Source: Alphaproteobacteria bacterium
Lineage (GTDB): Bacteria > Pseudomonadota > Alphaproteobacteria > Micavibrionales > Micavibrionaceae
DNA length: 7,333 nucleotides
Direction: 5' to 3'
Assembly (NCBI GenBank): GCA_030427765.1
Contig: JAUICS010000060.1
Coordinates: forward strand, 1 to 7,333
Below, in pieces: positions 1-5,994 of this stretch. The notes beneath the pieces were generated by a model. The model did no database searches, had not been told where the DNA came from, and worked only from the letters and a program-made list of their open reading frames with translations. How positions within the stretch are numbered: the stretch's first letter is position 1; every line of letters starts with the position of its first letter. A program made the position numbers and the translations under genes.

Positions 1-813
1 TAATGCCAGTGTATCTTTTGGAAAACACGACCCGCCGAAGCCCGGACCCGCATGCAGGAATTTTGATCCAATACGGCCATCAAGCCCCATGCCTTTGGCA
101 ACATCCTGAACATTCGCGCCCGCCTGCTCACACAAATTGGCAATCTCATTAATAAATGTAATTTTCGTTGCCAGAAACGCATTAGCCGCATATTTCACGA
201 TTTCTGCCGTTTCCGGTGATGTAATCAACATCGGCGTTTCATTTAGGTAAAGCGGCCTGTAAAGTTTCCGCATAATGTCTTTTGCGCGCTCTGTTTCAAC
301 GCCGATGACTACCCGATCCGGGCGCATAAAATCATTAATTGCCGAGCCTTCGCGTAAAAATTCTGGGTTTGAGCAAACATCAAATTCACATTTTGGATTT
401 GTCTCTCTCAGGATTTTTTTAATTTCACGCGCCGTACCAACCGGAACGGTCGATTTTGTGATAATAAGCTTATAACCTTCTGACAGTTCCGCAATTTGCC
501 GAGCCGCTTCGTAGACATAAGATAGGTCTGCATGACCATCACTACGGCGCGACGGTGTTCCTACCGCGATAAAAATCGCTTCGGCATCTTTTACCGCGTC
601 TTCAAGATTTGTGGAAAAAAAGAGGCGGTTTCCATCAACCTGCCGTTTTACAAGATCATCAAGCCCGGGCTCATAAATCGGAATTTCACCATTTTTCAGA
701 CGGTCAATTTTATCATGGTCCTTATCAACACACATGACCTCGATACCGAATTCGGCAAAACATGTTCCTGACACTAGACCAACGTAGCCCGTTCCAATAA
801 CTCCGATACGCAT
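1..813 (-). CDS. ugd: UDP-glucose 6-dehydrogenase, C-terminus cut by window edge
   Basis: Oxidises UDP-glucose to UDP-glucuronate with two NAD+, in the cytoplasm, feeding capsule, exopolysaccharide or lipid A sugar pathways. Reading from the ATG at 813-811, 271 codons are present of a family length of about 435. Visible are the N-terminal Rossmann loop GTGYVG (residues 7-12), the NAD-domain segment TKSTVPVGTA, NPEFLREGSA, the central helix with K207 and N211 (IVKYAANAF), and the catalytic motif GGSCFPKDT with nucleophile C263. The spacing K207/N211/C263 matches the Lys204/Asn208/Cys260 set known in Streptococcus pyogenes UGD. The frame has no stop at the window edge, so the C-terminal UDP-binding domain lies outside. 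A GGGG stretch about 7 bases before the ATG is a modest ribosome binding site. The gene is leftmost in a run of minus-strand genes, 93 bases below the next one, so it may share their transcript or have its own promoter. Confidence 0.96.
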   Translation of the reverse strand, partial: MRIGVIGTGYVGLVSGTCFAEFGIEVMCVDKDHDKIDRLKNGEIPIYEPGLDDLVKRQVDGNRLFFSTNLEDAVKDAEAIFIAVGTPSRRSDGHADLSYVYEAARQIAELSEGYKLIITKSTVPVGTAREIKKILRETNPKCEFDVCSNPEFLREGSAINDFMRPDRVVIGVETERAKDIMRKLYRPLYLNETPMLITSPETAEIVKYAANAFLATKITFINEIANLCEQAGANVQDVAKGMGLDGRIGSKFLHAGPGFGGSCFPKDTLAL

Positions 814-848
814 AATATTGCCCCAACTTTCTATTAAAAAACTGCTAT

Positions 849-875
849 CCCTTTTGTTGTTACAAATTAAAAGGG
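849..875 (-). terminator. Possible weak terminator hairpin between two minus-strand genes
   Basis: CCCTTTT (849-855) and AAAAGGG (869-875) form a perfect 7-bp inverted repeat with a 13-base loop. Read on the minus strand it lies about 30 bases past the stop of the 907-1893 gene. It is followed 7 bases later by a run of six T (rest of the gap: ATAGCAG then TTTTTT). The stem has only three G-C pairs and the T run is offset, so termination would be inefficient. It could equally be a chance repeat in AT-rich spacer. Confidence 0.3.
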
Positions 876-906
876 CTCACACAATCACTTTTTTAATGAA
901 ATTGGC

Positions 907-1893
907 TTAATCCTGTAGAACTTTTTGTTCCGGGAACATCTTGCGCGCCAAGGATGGGTCGCGGAATTGTACACCTTGTACCGTCAAGCATTGCGCATCA
1001 CGGATAAGATGGAAGAAATGTGCCTGATTTATTGGGTCCTGAAGGCCTGAATAAAATGGGTCCTGTATGATGTCATGGCCCATTCCGTTCAGATAGCTTG
1101 TACGGTTCGGCAAACATGCCACGCGCACAATATCGCGGGCAACAAGCTTATTACATCCAAATGGTGCTTTCTTATTATCTTCAATAAGAGAGTCCATATA
1201 TTCCAGACTTTCATGGTCGACACAGCGAATGCGCTCTGCCGATTCAAACCACGCACGAAATGCTTTTGATGCTTTTTCCAATAAACACCCTTGCGTATTC
1301 GCAAAACATTTTGCCATGTCTGCATCGTCAGATGAAATCATATGACGCCATAGACGGTCATATCCGTTATCCTTTAATTCCCAAAGAATCATCAGGGCAA
1401 AGACATCGTTATCTGCCGCCTTTAATCTTTCCAGAAACATAAGTGCCTCCGGCCCATAATATTCATGAATTTCCGGCCAGCGCTGCTCCTGCCATAAATC
1501 ACGCAGTCCGCGAACAAATGACAGCAATGACGCCTGGAAGAAATAATCTGAATCTCTTAAAGACGTTGGTAGCAAACCGTGTTGATCGAGTTTTATTACG
1601 GATTTTGAGAAATCAAGACAGTGACCTCTATTCCCCAAATCCTCAAATCCGATTTTCCATGGTAACTTTTCAATTTCTTCGCAAAGAGACATAAAGACAT
1701 TGCTCTTTTCAAGAATATCCATGAATTCCGAAATGAGATATTTGTAACTTTCATCGCTTGATTTTTCATTTGTAAGTGACAATACATCCTTGAGTTTGAT
1801 CAAGTCAGACTTGTTCGTCTTCCGCGATACAGGATTTTTCTTGTCCTGTTTCTTGATGTGATAACGCGATGTATTTTTTTCTGTCTGAACCAT
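907..1893 (-). CDS. DUF6782-like protein, second paralogue, degenerate metal site
   Basis: No function can be assigned. The stop is at 907-909. I chose the ATG at 1893 (328 residues) because it lies 29 bases beyond the stop of the upstream gene. The frame stays open to an ATG at 2091 (394 residues), which has a slightly better AGAG ribosome site but overlaps that gene by 170 bases. The first ~40 residues after 1893 are basic and low-complexity (K, N, Q, T); the longer version adds another 66 such residues. The rest is an alpha-helical domain that aligns by eye with the upstream protein: LRDLWQ with LRRVWQ, then PEALMFLERLKAADN with PEDAIFVNRVQTADL, then FRAWFESAERIRCVDHESLEYM with TFETWFLSERCHYHDRKIIQQM. 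I read the family as the DUF6782 putative metallopeptidases. The expected HExxH position reads RGLRD, so no zinc site is likely. No signal peptide or membrane segment is visible. Confidence 0.75.
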   Translation of the reverse strand: MVQTEKNTSRYHIKKQDKKNPVSRKTNKSDLIKLKDVLSLTNEKSSDESYKYLISEFMDILEKSNVFMSLCEEIEKLPWKIGFEDLGNRGHCLDFSKSVIKLDQHGLLPTSLRDSDYFFQASLLSFVRGLRDLWQEQRWPEIHEYYGPEALMFLERLKAADNDVFALMILWELKDNGYDRLWRHMISSDDADMAKCFANTQGCLLEKASKAFRAWFESAERIRCVDHESLEYMDSLIEDNKKAPFGCNKLVARDIVRVACLPNRTSYLNGMGHDIIQDPFYSGLQDPINQAHFFHLIRDAQCLTVQGVQFRDPSLARKMFPEQKVLQD

Positions 1894-1921
1894 CTTTTTG
1901 TTCTTAAATGACTGACCTTTA

Positions 1922-3256
1922 TTATGTTGTTGCGGAACTTCCTGTTGTGCGGACTGGAAAGTGTAGAATTGCGGCGCTGTTTTGCAGCGGTCCTTGTGTT
2001 GATTCTTGCGTAGTTTGTGTTTCGAAAATCCCTGATTGGGTTTCGTTTTTGTCAAATTGTAAAAATGTGACGGATTTTTCTTCGGTGCCATTATTATACT
2101 CTAAGGAATTATGATTATTTTTATGATGTGAATTATTCCGAGTGGAATAATGGCTATGTGTTTGCAATTCCTGTTCCTTAATTCTAAATGAGTTCTCAAA
2201 CTTGATAAACCATAGGAAGTTCGCGTTTGAGCGGTTTCTTACTTCGGTAAAAACCGGGTCACTTAAAATCAGATGTGCATATTCTGCCAGGTAATTTTTA
2301 CCGTAAGGCATTTCACCGATGCTACATACAAATTGGCTAAGCGATGTTTTTGAATACTTAACCTTTTGCGTTCCAACACATTCGTAACTGCCGGAGAGCA
2401 TTTGCTGAATAATCTTCCGGTCATGGTAATGGCAACGTTCCGATAGAAACCATGTTTCAAATGTAACGCTGTTTGCGCGGCCATTATTTAATGTACGGAA
2501 ATCAATATAGGCCTCTCTCGAAAACGCATGTGCTACTTCCGCAAGTGAGGAATCCTCAAGACGCTCCCAAACCTGCTCATCTTTATTTAAGTATAACTCC
2601 CACGCCACACGGACCATTGATATTGAAAGATCGGCCGTTTGCACACGATTTACAAAGATTGCATCTTCCGGGGCAAATGTAAGTGGATCAACAAGTCCAT
2701 CATTTGATAATTGCCACACACGTCTTAATTCACGAGCAAGAAGTAAAACTTTATCTTCTTCCGAGCGGTCTGGATGAATAAGGATTGTATTTGTTCTTGA
2801 ATCATATGATGCGCTTGATTCTGTTTTTGAAAACGCAACCTTGCCGCCATTATTTTCAAATTGGCTAAGAATTTCCTTTGCGTAGCGGCTTTCTGAAATC
2901 CGTTTAATAAGGCTATTCAAATCAACATTACTGTCTTTTGAAGATAAAACGCTGGAAATATTTTCTGAGAACTGGCGCATTCTTAATTCCGATGCACCGG
3001 CACCAATCACATCATGATTGTTACCTTCGATTTTATCTTTTAATGCATGGATATGTTGTTCAAGTTCTTCGATTTCTGACAGGAATGACATGTCTTCGTC
3101 TTCTGTTTCGAAATGATCAATATCTAAAAAGAAAAGCGGATCCTCACCAATGTGAGAACATCTCACCGGCTGATGATTATTAATTGTGTAAGATACGTGA
3201 AATAAATTCGCTATCTTGATTTTGTTGTCGGAACCGTGAATATCGCTGTCTCTCAT
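1922..3256 (-). CDS. DUF6782-like putative metallopeptidase relative, likely inactive
   Basis: A 444-residue protein from the ATG at 3256, preceded by a weak AGGG ribosome site. An internal ATG at 3091 (M56) is an alternative. Residues 1-50 are unrecognised. Residues 50-78 are acidic with a heptad-like pattern (short coiled coil). Residues ~112-355 form the conserved domain. Residues 360-444 are a disordered tail rich in N, H, T and Q. In the domain, YDSRTNTILIHP is followed by LLLARELRRVWQ (171-182). In DUF6782-type metallopeptidases I expect an HELRHAWQ-like helix there; here both histidines are arginines (R175 and R179), each codon CGT, one base from CAT. E176 is kept. It therefore looks like a pseudoenzyme. 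The neighbouring gene 907-1893 encodes a more divergent paralogue, so the pair arose by tandem duplication. The family assignment rests on recall of the motif and needs a profile search. It is probably cytoplasmic, since no signal peptide or membrane segment is seen. Confidence 0.8.
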   Translation of the reverse strand: MRDSDIHGSDNKIKIANLFHVSYTINNHQPVRCSHIGEDPLFFLDIDHFETEDEDMSFLSEIEELEQHIHALKDKIEGNNHDVIGAGASELRMRQFSENISSVLSSKDSNVDLNSLIKRISESRYAKEILSQFENNGGKVAFSKTESSASYDSRTNTILIHPDRSEEDKVLLLARELRRVWQLSNDGLVDPLTFAPEDAIFVNRVQTADLSISMVRVAWELYLNKDEQVWERLEDSSLAEVAHAFSREAYIDFRTLNNGRANSVTFETWFLSERCHYHDRKIIQQMLSGSYECVGTQKVKYSKTSLSQFVCSIGEMPYGKNYLAEYAHLILSDPVFTEVRNRSNANFLWFIKFENSFRIKEQELQTHSHYSTRNNSHHKNNHNSLEYNNGTEEKSVTFLQFDKNETQSGIFETQTTQESTQGPLQNSAAILHFPVRTTGSSATT

Positions 3257-3374
3257 AACCCTAAACCAATAATTTTATGCTGAATTGCAAAATCATATGG
3301 TTTTATTATGCGAGGTAGTTATTAACGCTTTCCTACCAAAAAGCAGAAAATTGAATTTTTTTATTTTTTTCCCG

Positions 3375-4007
3375 TTATTCCTTCAGAATATCGTCTATTG
3401 CGGGGATATCCTCGACCAGAATGGTCTCGTTTGTGATCTCGATATTGCCATTTTTGAACACATTTATAAAACAGCTGAATAATGAATCTTTAAAAATTAA
3501 CGTTGCTTTGAATATAAATCCGTCTTTTGTCTCTTTTTTTAATGTAAGAGGTTCTATCAAACTTGAAATTGATTTCCGTGCCGATATTGGCGGTTCTTCT
3601 CGCCACGGAATTTCATCAATACTGTCGATCAATAAAAACCGGCCATGCTCTCCATACACAAAATTAAAGAAAAATCGAATGTAAGAGCGAACAGTTTCGG
3701 TATTTAATGTTATTGGCACTTGAGAATTCAATTTGAATATCGGCGTATTCGTCCAGTCCAGAACAGTAAAATTTTTATTATCATTCCCGTTTCCGCCCTT
3801 ATGCTGGATTAAAAACACATGTTTTGTCGGAAAAAGTGAAAAGTCCTGCACATCCAAAAGGGAGCAATGCGGATAGAATGATAAATCCTGAGACAAAATA
3901 ATTGTCTTATCAGTATCCAGATTAAAATCATTAACCTCACTATTAATCATCTCAACACGTTTGAGTGATTCGTCAGGGTCTAATTTTGAAAAAGCTTCTT
4001 TAAACAT
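3375..4007 (-). CDS. Uncharacterised 210-residue protein
   Basis: I do not recognise a named family. The frame is open for 210 residues from the ATG at 4007, with an AGG about 9 bases upstream and a TATAAT box behind it. The N-terminal 45 residues are acidic and polar. Residues 46-95 carry an extended alternating pattern (HVFLIQHKGG, FTVLDWTNTPIF). The most conserved-looking part is residues 105-140: TVRSYIRFFFNFV, GEHGRFLLID, IDEIPWREEPP. The C-terminal part (165-200) looks like beta strands (FIFKATLIFKDSLFSCFINVFKNGNIEI). The FFF segment is too short and polar-flanked to be a confident membrane helix, and no signal peptide is seen. The mixed alpha/beta pattern and compact size suggest a globular cytoplasmic protein. 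It is the first gene left of the candidate origin and lies 118 bases upstream of the DUF6782-like pair, so it may be co-transcribed with them. That gap holds mostly A/T runs and a 5-bp GGTAG/CTACC repeat. Confidence 0.8.
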   Translation of the reverse strand: MFKEAFSKLDPDESLKRVEMINSEVNDFNLDTDKTIILSQDLSFYPHCSLLDVQDFSLFPTKHVFLIQHKGGNGNDNKNFTVLDWTNTPIFKLNSQVPITLNTETVRSYIRFFFNFVYGEHGRFLLIDSIDEIPWREEPPISARKSISSLIEPLTLKKETKDGFIFKATLIFKDSLFSCFINVFKNGNIEITNETILVEDIPAIDDILKE

Positions 4008-4025
4008 GAACTAAACCTATATCAC

Positions 4026-4031
4026 ATTATA
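4026..4031 (-). promoter_or_regulatory. -10 box for the 3375-4007 gene
   Basis: On the minus strand this reads TATAAT, a perfect sigma-70 -10 hexamer within an alternating TA run, 18 bases before the ATG at 4007. No good -35 lies 16-18 bases upstream (the best-placed hexamer is GCATTT). Transcription would start around 4018, leaving a very short leader. The alternating AT run makes a chance match possible. Confidence 0.35.
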
Positions 4032-4098
4032 TATATATCGTTGATATGAAATGCGCATACACGGGATAAAATTGTGAACGAATCACGGTAAAAACCTA

Positions 4099-4107
4099 TG
4101 TGTAAAA
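4099..4107 (-). promoter_or_regulatory. DnaA-box-like site
   Basis: The minus strand reads TTTTACACA, one mismatch from the consensus TTATNCACA. It is paired with a second near-consensus box 20 bases away in the opposite orientation. Single boxes occur by chance in AT-rich DNA; the pairing and the position upstream of hemE are what make it notable. Confidence 0.35.
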
Positions 4108-4118
4108 AATGTATGAAG

Positions 4119-4127
4119 TTATCCAAA
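4119..4127 (+). promoter_or_regulatory. DnaA-box-like site
   Basis: TTATCCAAA differs from the DnaA box TTATCCACA at one position (A for C at base 8). It lies next to the opposed box at 4099-4107 in the gap upstream of hemE. Confidence 0.4.
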
Positions 4128-4187
4128 TTCTATTATAGGTGCTTCAAGGGTGCTTATTCCATGTTCGCAAACTTTTCCCGCTTGTTC

Positions 4188-4205
4188 TGATAAATATTTT
4201 TATCA
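4188..4205. repeat. Perfect 7-bp A/T inverted repeat
   Basis: TGATAAA (4188-4194) and TTTATCA (4199-4205) pair perfectly around a 4-base TATT loop. The stem has a single G-C pair per arm, so it is weak as RNA. A protein-binding dyad is as likely as a hairpin. It lies between the DnaA-like boxes and the GANTC cluster. Confidence 0.45.
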
Positions 4206-4232
4206 TTGATGCGACTCAGACATTTATATAAT
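4206..4232 (+). promoter_or_regulatory. Possible rightward promoter toward hemE
   Basis: TTGATG (4206-4211) and TATAAT (4227-4232) are spaced 15 bases apart, shorter than the preferred 17. Start would be near 4239, giving hemE a leader of about 188 bases that begins just before the pseudoknot-capable repeats. No better-spaced promoter was found nearer hemE. Confidence 0.35.
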
Positions 4233-4317
4233 GACTCCGCATGACATTATATATGGGGATAGTTCAGCGCATAAGTTGTTGTCCCCATGAGTCACAGCCC
4301 CTAAATAAAACAACAAC
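4232..4317 (+). repeat. Nested inverted repeats able to form an H-type pseudoknot
   Basis: ATGGGGA (4253-4259) pairs perfectly with TCCCCAT (4282-4288). TGACTC (4232-4237) pairs with GAGTCA (4289-4294), which continues directly from the inner arm, leaving a 15-base bulge on the left. The inner loop ends in GTTGTTG (4275-4281), which can pair with CAACAAC (4311-4317). Stem 1 (7 bp) and stem 2 (7 bp) then abut with no intervening base, the usual H-type pseudoknot topology. Each outer arm contains a GANTC site. As DNA it could be a protein-binding dyad; as RNA it could be a structured leader of hemE. The pairings are seen directly; function is inference. Confidence 0.5.
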
Positions 4318-4319
4318 CC

Positions 4320-4350
4320 TTAAAATAAATCTTTTTATATTTATATTTTT
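4320..4350. other. A/T tract, possible DNA unwinding element
   Basis: Thirty of 31 bases are A or T, the lone exception being one C. This is the longest near-pure A/T stretch in the gap and lies between the inverted repeats and hemE. Such tracts are the strand-opening elements of bacterial origins, but they also occur as ordinary UP-element-like promoter DNA. Confidence 0.35.
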
Positions 4351-4426
4351 GCTTACATTGGCCATCAGGAATAACCGAAAGCTGACGCTACCGGTTTAAA
4401 TTTTGTTGTTAATTTGGTTTTCAGGT

Positions 4427-5506
4427 ATGAATAACGAGACGAAACCGATATTGCGTGTTTTGAATGGTGAGGCTGTAAGTCCGGTTCCCATATGGCTTAT
4501 GCGGCAAGCGGGGCGTTATCTTCCGGAGTACAGGGAGTTGCGGTCGAAAGCAGGCGGTTTTCTGGATATGGTTTATAACCCGGATTTTGCATGCGAAGTG
4601 ACGATGCAGCCGATACGGCGATATCGGATGGATGGTGCAATTTTGTTTTCGGATATTCTGGTTATTCCGGATGCGCTGGGACAGGAGGTGCGTTTTGAGG
4701 AAGGACGAGGCCCCATTCTTGATCCTATTCGATCGACCGAAGAACTTGATGGTCTCTCCGTTGAAAAGGCAAAGTCCAAGTTTGAAACCGTTGCCGAAAC
4801 CGTTTCAAAAGTTACTGATGCGCTCAAGGCAGAAGGATTTGACCATACAACGTTGCTCGGTTTTTCCGGTTCACCCTGGACGGTAGCCTGTTACATGGTT
4901 GAGGGGCAATCCAGCAAAACATATTTTGATATTCGTAGCTGGGCGATAAAAGATCCGAATGGTTTTCAAAAATTGATTGATATTCTGGTTGAGGCAACAG
5001 TTCAGTATCTCGATTTGCAGATAAGGGCGGGGGCGGAGGCTGTAAAATTATTCGATAGCTGGGCCGGAATTCTTGATGAAACGTCGTTTCGGCGCTGGAT
5101 AATCAATCCTACCGCCGCGATTGTAAAACAGTTGCGGTCAATCCATCCGGATACGCCGATTATCGGGTTTCCGCGTCAGGCAGGCGTATTTTTATCTGAA
5201 TATGTAGAAACGACAGGTGTAACGGCGGTTGCGATTGATCAGCACATATCACCGGTCTGGGTGAATGAAAATTTACCAAAAGATTTTCCGGTGCAGGGAA
5301 ATATTGATCCGTTTTATTTATTTGCAGAAGATCAAGAGTTGAAAAGCGAAGCGCAAAACATATGCGATGCATTTCAAGGACGGCCACATATTTTTAATCT
5401 CGGGCATGGCGTGAATAAAGAAACGGACCCTGATAAGGTAAAAACACTTGTTGATTGTGTGCGTCAGTATACGTCAGAAAACATGAAGGATAAGAAATAT
5501 GGTTGA
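4427..5506 (+). CDS. hemE: Uroporphyrinogen decarboxylase
   Basis: Removes the four acetate carboxyls of uroporphyrinogen III to give coproporphyrinogen III and four CO2, a cofactor-free cytoplasmic step of heme synthesis. From the ATG at 4427 the protein has 359 residues, the usual family size. Signature 1, PIWLMRQAGRYLPEYRE, begins at residue 21, with the substrate-binding arginines R26 and R30. FSDIL carries the catalytic aspartate D76. Signature 2, GFSGSPWTVACYMVEG, spans 145-160 with the active-site tyrosine Y156. FDSWAG follows, and NLGHG contains H327. The frame extends upstream to a TTG at 4403, but those eight residues (MLLIWFSG) are not family-like, so I use the ATG. Its ribosome site is poor: CAGG sits only about two bases before the start. 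The gene is followed by hemJ with an 8-base overlap, implying co-transcription and translational coupling. All key residues are present. Confidence 0.97.
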   Translation: MNNETKPILRVLNGEAVSPVPIWLMRQAGRYLPEYRELRSKAGGFLDMVYNPDFACEVTMQPIRRYRMDGAILFSDILVIPDALGQEVRFEEGRGPILDPIRSTEELDGLSVEKAKSKFETVAETVSKVTDALKAEGFDHTTLLGFSGSPWTVACYMVEGQSSKTYFDIRSWAIKDPNGFQKLIDILVEATVQYLDLQIRAGAEAVKLFDSWAGILDETSFRRWIINPTAAIVKQLRSIHPDTPIIGFPRQAGVFLSEYVETTGVTAVAIDQHISPVWVNENLPKDFPVQGNIDPFYLFAEDQELKSEAQNICDAFQGRPHIFNLGHGVNKETDPDKVKTLVDCVRQYTSENMKDKKYG

Positions 5507-5945
5507 TTTTCTAGGGCAATACTACCTGTATATCAAGGCGTTACACGTCATATCGATCATTGCGTGGATGGCGGGTCTTTTATATCTGCCGAGGATTTAT
5601 GTGTATCATGCGGACGTGAAGGTGGGATCACCGGAATCCGAACTGTTTAAAACCATGGAACGCCGTTTATTGCGGTATATTATGAACCCGGCTATGATTG
5701 CGGCATGGGTTTTTGGTGGATTGATGTTTTGGGTTAATCCCGATTTATTTTCACAAGGCTGGATGCATTTGAAATTAACATGCATTATTTTAATGACGGG
5801 CGTTCATCATGCATATAGTGCATGGCGTAAGAAATTCGATAAGGATGAGAACATAAAATCATCTAAATTCTATCGTTATGCCAATGAAATTCCGACGGTT
5901 TTAATGATTGTTATTGTGGTTATGGCGGTGGCAAAGCCATTTTAA
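5499..5945 (+). CDS. hemJ: Protoporphyrinogen IX oxidase, HemJ type
   Basis: A small inner-membrane protein that oxidises protoporphyrinogen IX to protoporphyrin IX, the step before iron insertion. It is the form used by many alphaproteobacteria and cyanobacteria in place of HemG or HemY. The 148 residues show four hydrophobic segments, roughly 14-35, 63-81, 88-108 and 130-147. The family's conserved histidine H16 lies in YIKALHVISIIAWMAGL, and the conserved lysine K92 in WMHLKLT. NEIPTVLMI near the end is also typical of the family (UPF0093). The ATG at 5499 overlaps the end of hemE and has a good AAGGA ribosome site 8 bases upstream, inside hemE. Placement behind hemE supports the assignment and shared regulation. 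It is full length. Confusion with a CopD-like membrane protein is possible on fold alone, but the motifs and context favour HemJ. Confidence 0.93.
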   Translation: MVDFLGQYYLYIKALHVISIIAWMAGLLYLPRIYVYHADVKVGSPESELFKTMERRLLRYIMNPAMIAAWVFGGLMFWVNPDLFSQGWMHLKLTCIILMTGVHHAYSAWRKKFDKDENIKSSKFYRYANEIPTVLMIVIVVMAVAKPF

Positions 5946-5953
5946 ATTTTTTT
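5929..5953 (+). terminator. Possible weak terminator at the end of hemJ
   Basis: TGGC (5929-5932) and GCCA (5936-5939) form a 4-bp stem with an AAA loop, extendable in alternative form to ATGGC/GCCAT (5922-5926 with 5936-5940). A TTTTAAATTTTTTT run follows, ending at 5953. It overlaps the hemJ stop codon. The stem is short, so strength is doubtful, but a rho promoter begins five bases later, which fits a transcript boundary here. Confidence 0.35.
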
Positions 5954-5957
5954 AGCG

Positions 5958-5986
5958 TTGACGCCTGTGTATAATTCCAGTATAAC
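5958..5986 (+). promoter_or_regulatory. Sigma-70-type promoter of rho
   Basis: TTGACG (5958-5963) and TATAAC (5981-5986) are separated by exactly 17 bases; each hexamer differs from consensus at one position. Start is expected near 5993, giving rho an untranslated leader of about 150 bases. A further TATAAT lies in the spacer (5969-5974) but has no matching -35. Confidence 0.65.
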
Positions 5987-5994
5987 ACTCATAA

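Larger units (their letters stand above)
4008..4402. other. Candidate chromosomal replication origin and hemE upstream region
   Basis: This gene-free 395-base gap lies between leftward genes and rightward hemE. It holds two one-mismatch DnaA boxes (4099-4107 minus, 4119-4127 plus), a weaker one (4073-4081, two mismatches), four GANTC sites (4080, 4213, 4233 and 4289), an A/T hairpin at 4188-4205, nested inverted repeats at 4232-4294, and a 31-base tract with a single C at 4320-4350 that could be an unwinding element. It is established that Caulobacter Cori and related alphaproteobacterial origins sit directly upstream of hemE. The assignment here is inference from that position and these signals. 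I see no TTAA-N7-TTAA CtrA site; the nearest is a TTAA-N9-TTAA at about 4396-4412. The gap could instead be only a divergent promoter region. Confidence 0.5.

Noticed and set aside
532..771. Plus-strand open frame of 79 codons
   Set aside because: It lies wholly antisense to ugd, whose protein is clearly recognisable; no family features or ribosome site.
1443..1694. Plus-strand open frame of 83 codons
   Set aside because: Antisense to the DUF6782-like gene; composition and lack of a ribosome site suggest a shadow frame.
4253..4303. tRNA-like start GGGGATAGTTCAG
   Set aside because: The first bases resemble an acceptor arm plus D arm, but there is no GGTTCRA T-arm, no anticodon stem and no matching 3' acceptor strand; the GGGGA pairs with a nearby TCCCC instead.
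4396..4412. CtrA binding site upstream of hemE
   Set aside because: The two TTAA words are 9 bases apart rather than the required 7.
4403..4426. Extended hemE start at TTG 4403
   Set aside because: It adds MLLIWFSG, which is unlike HemE N-termini, and has no ribosome site. The ATG at 4427 gives the usual length.
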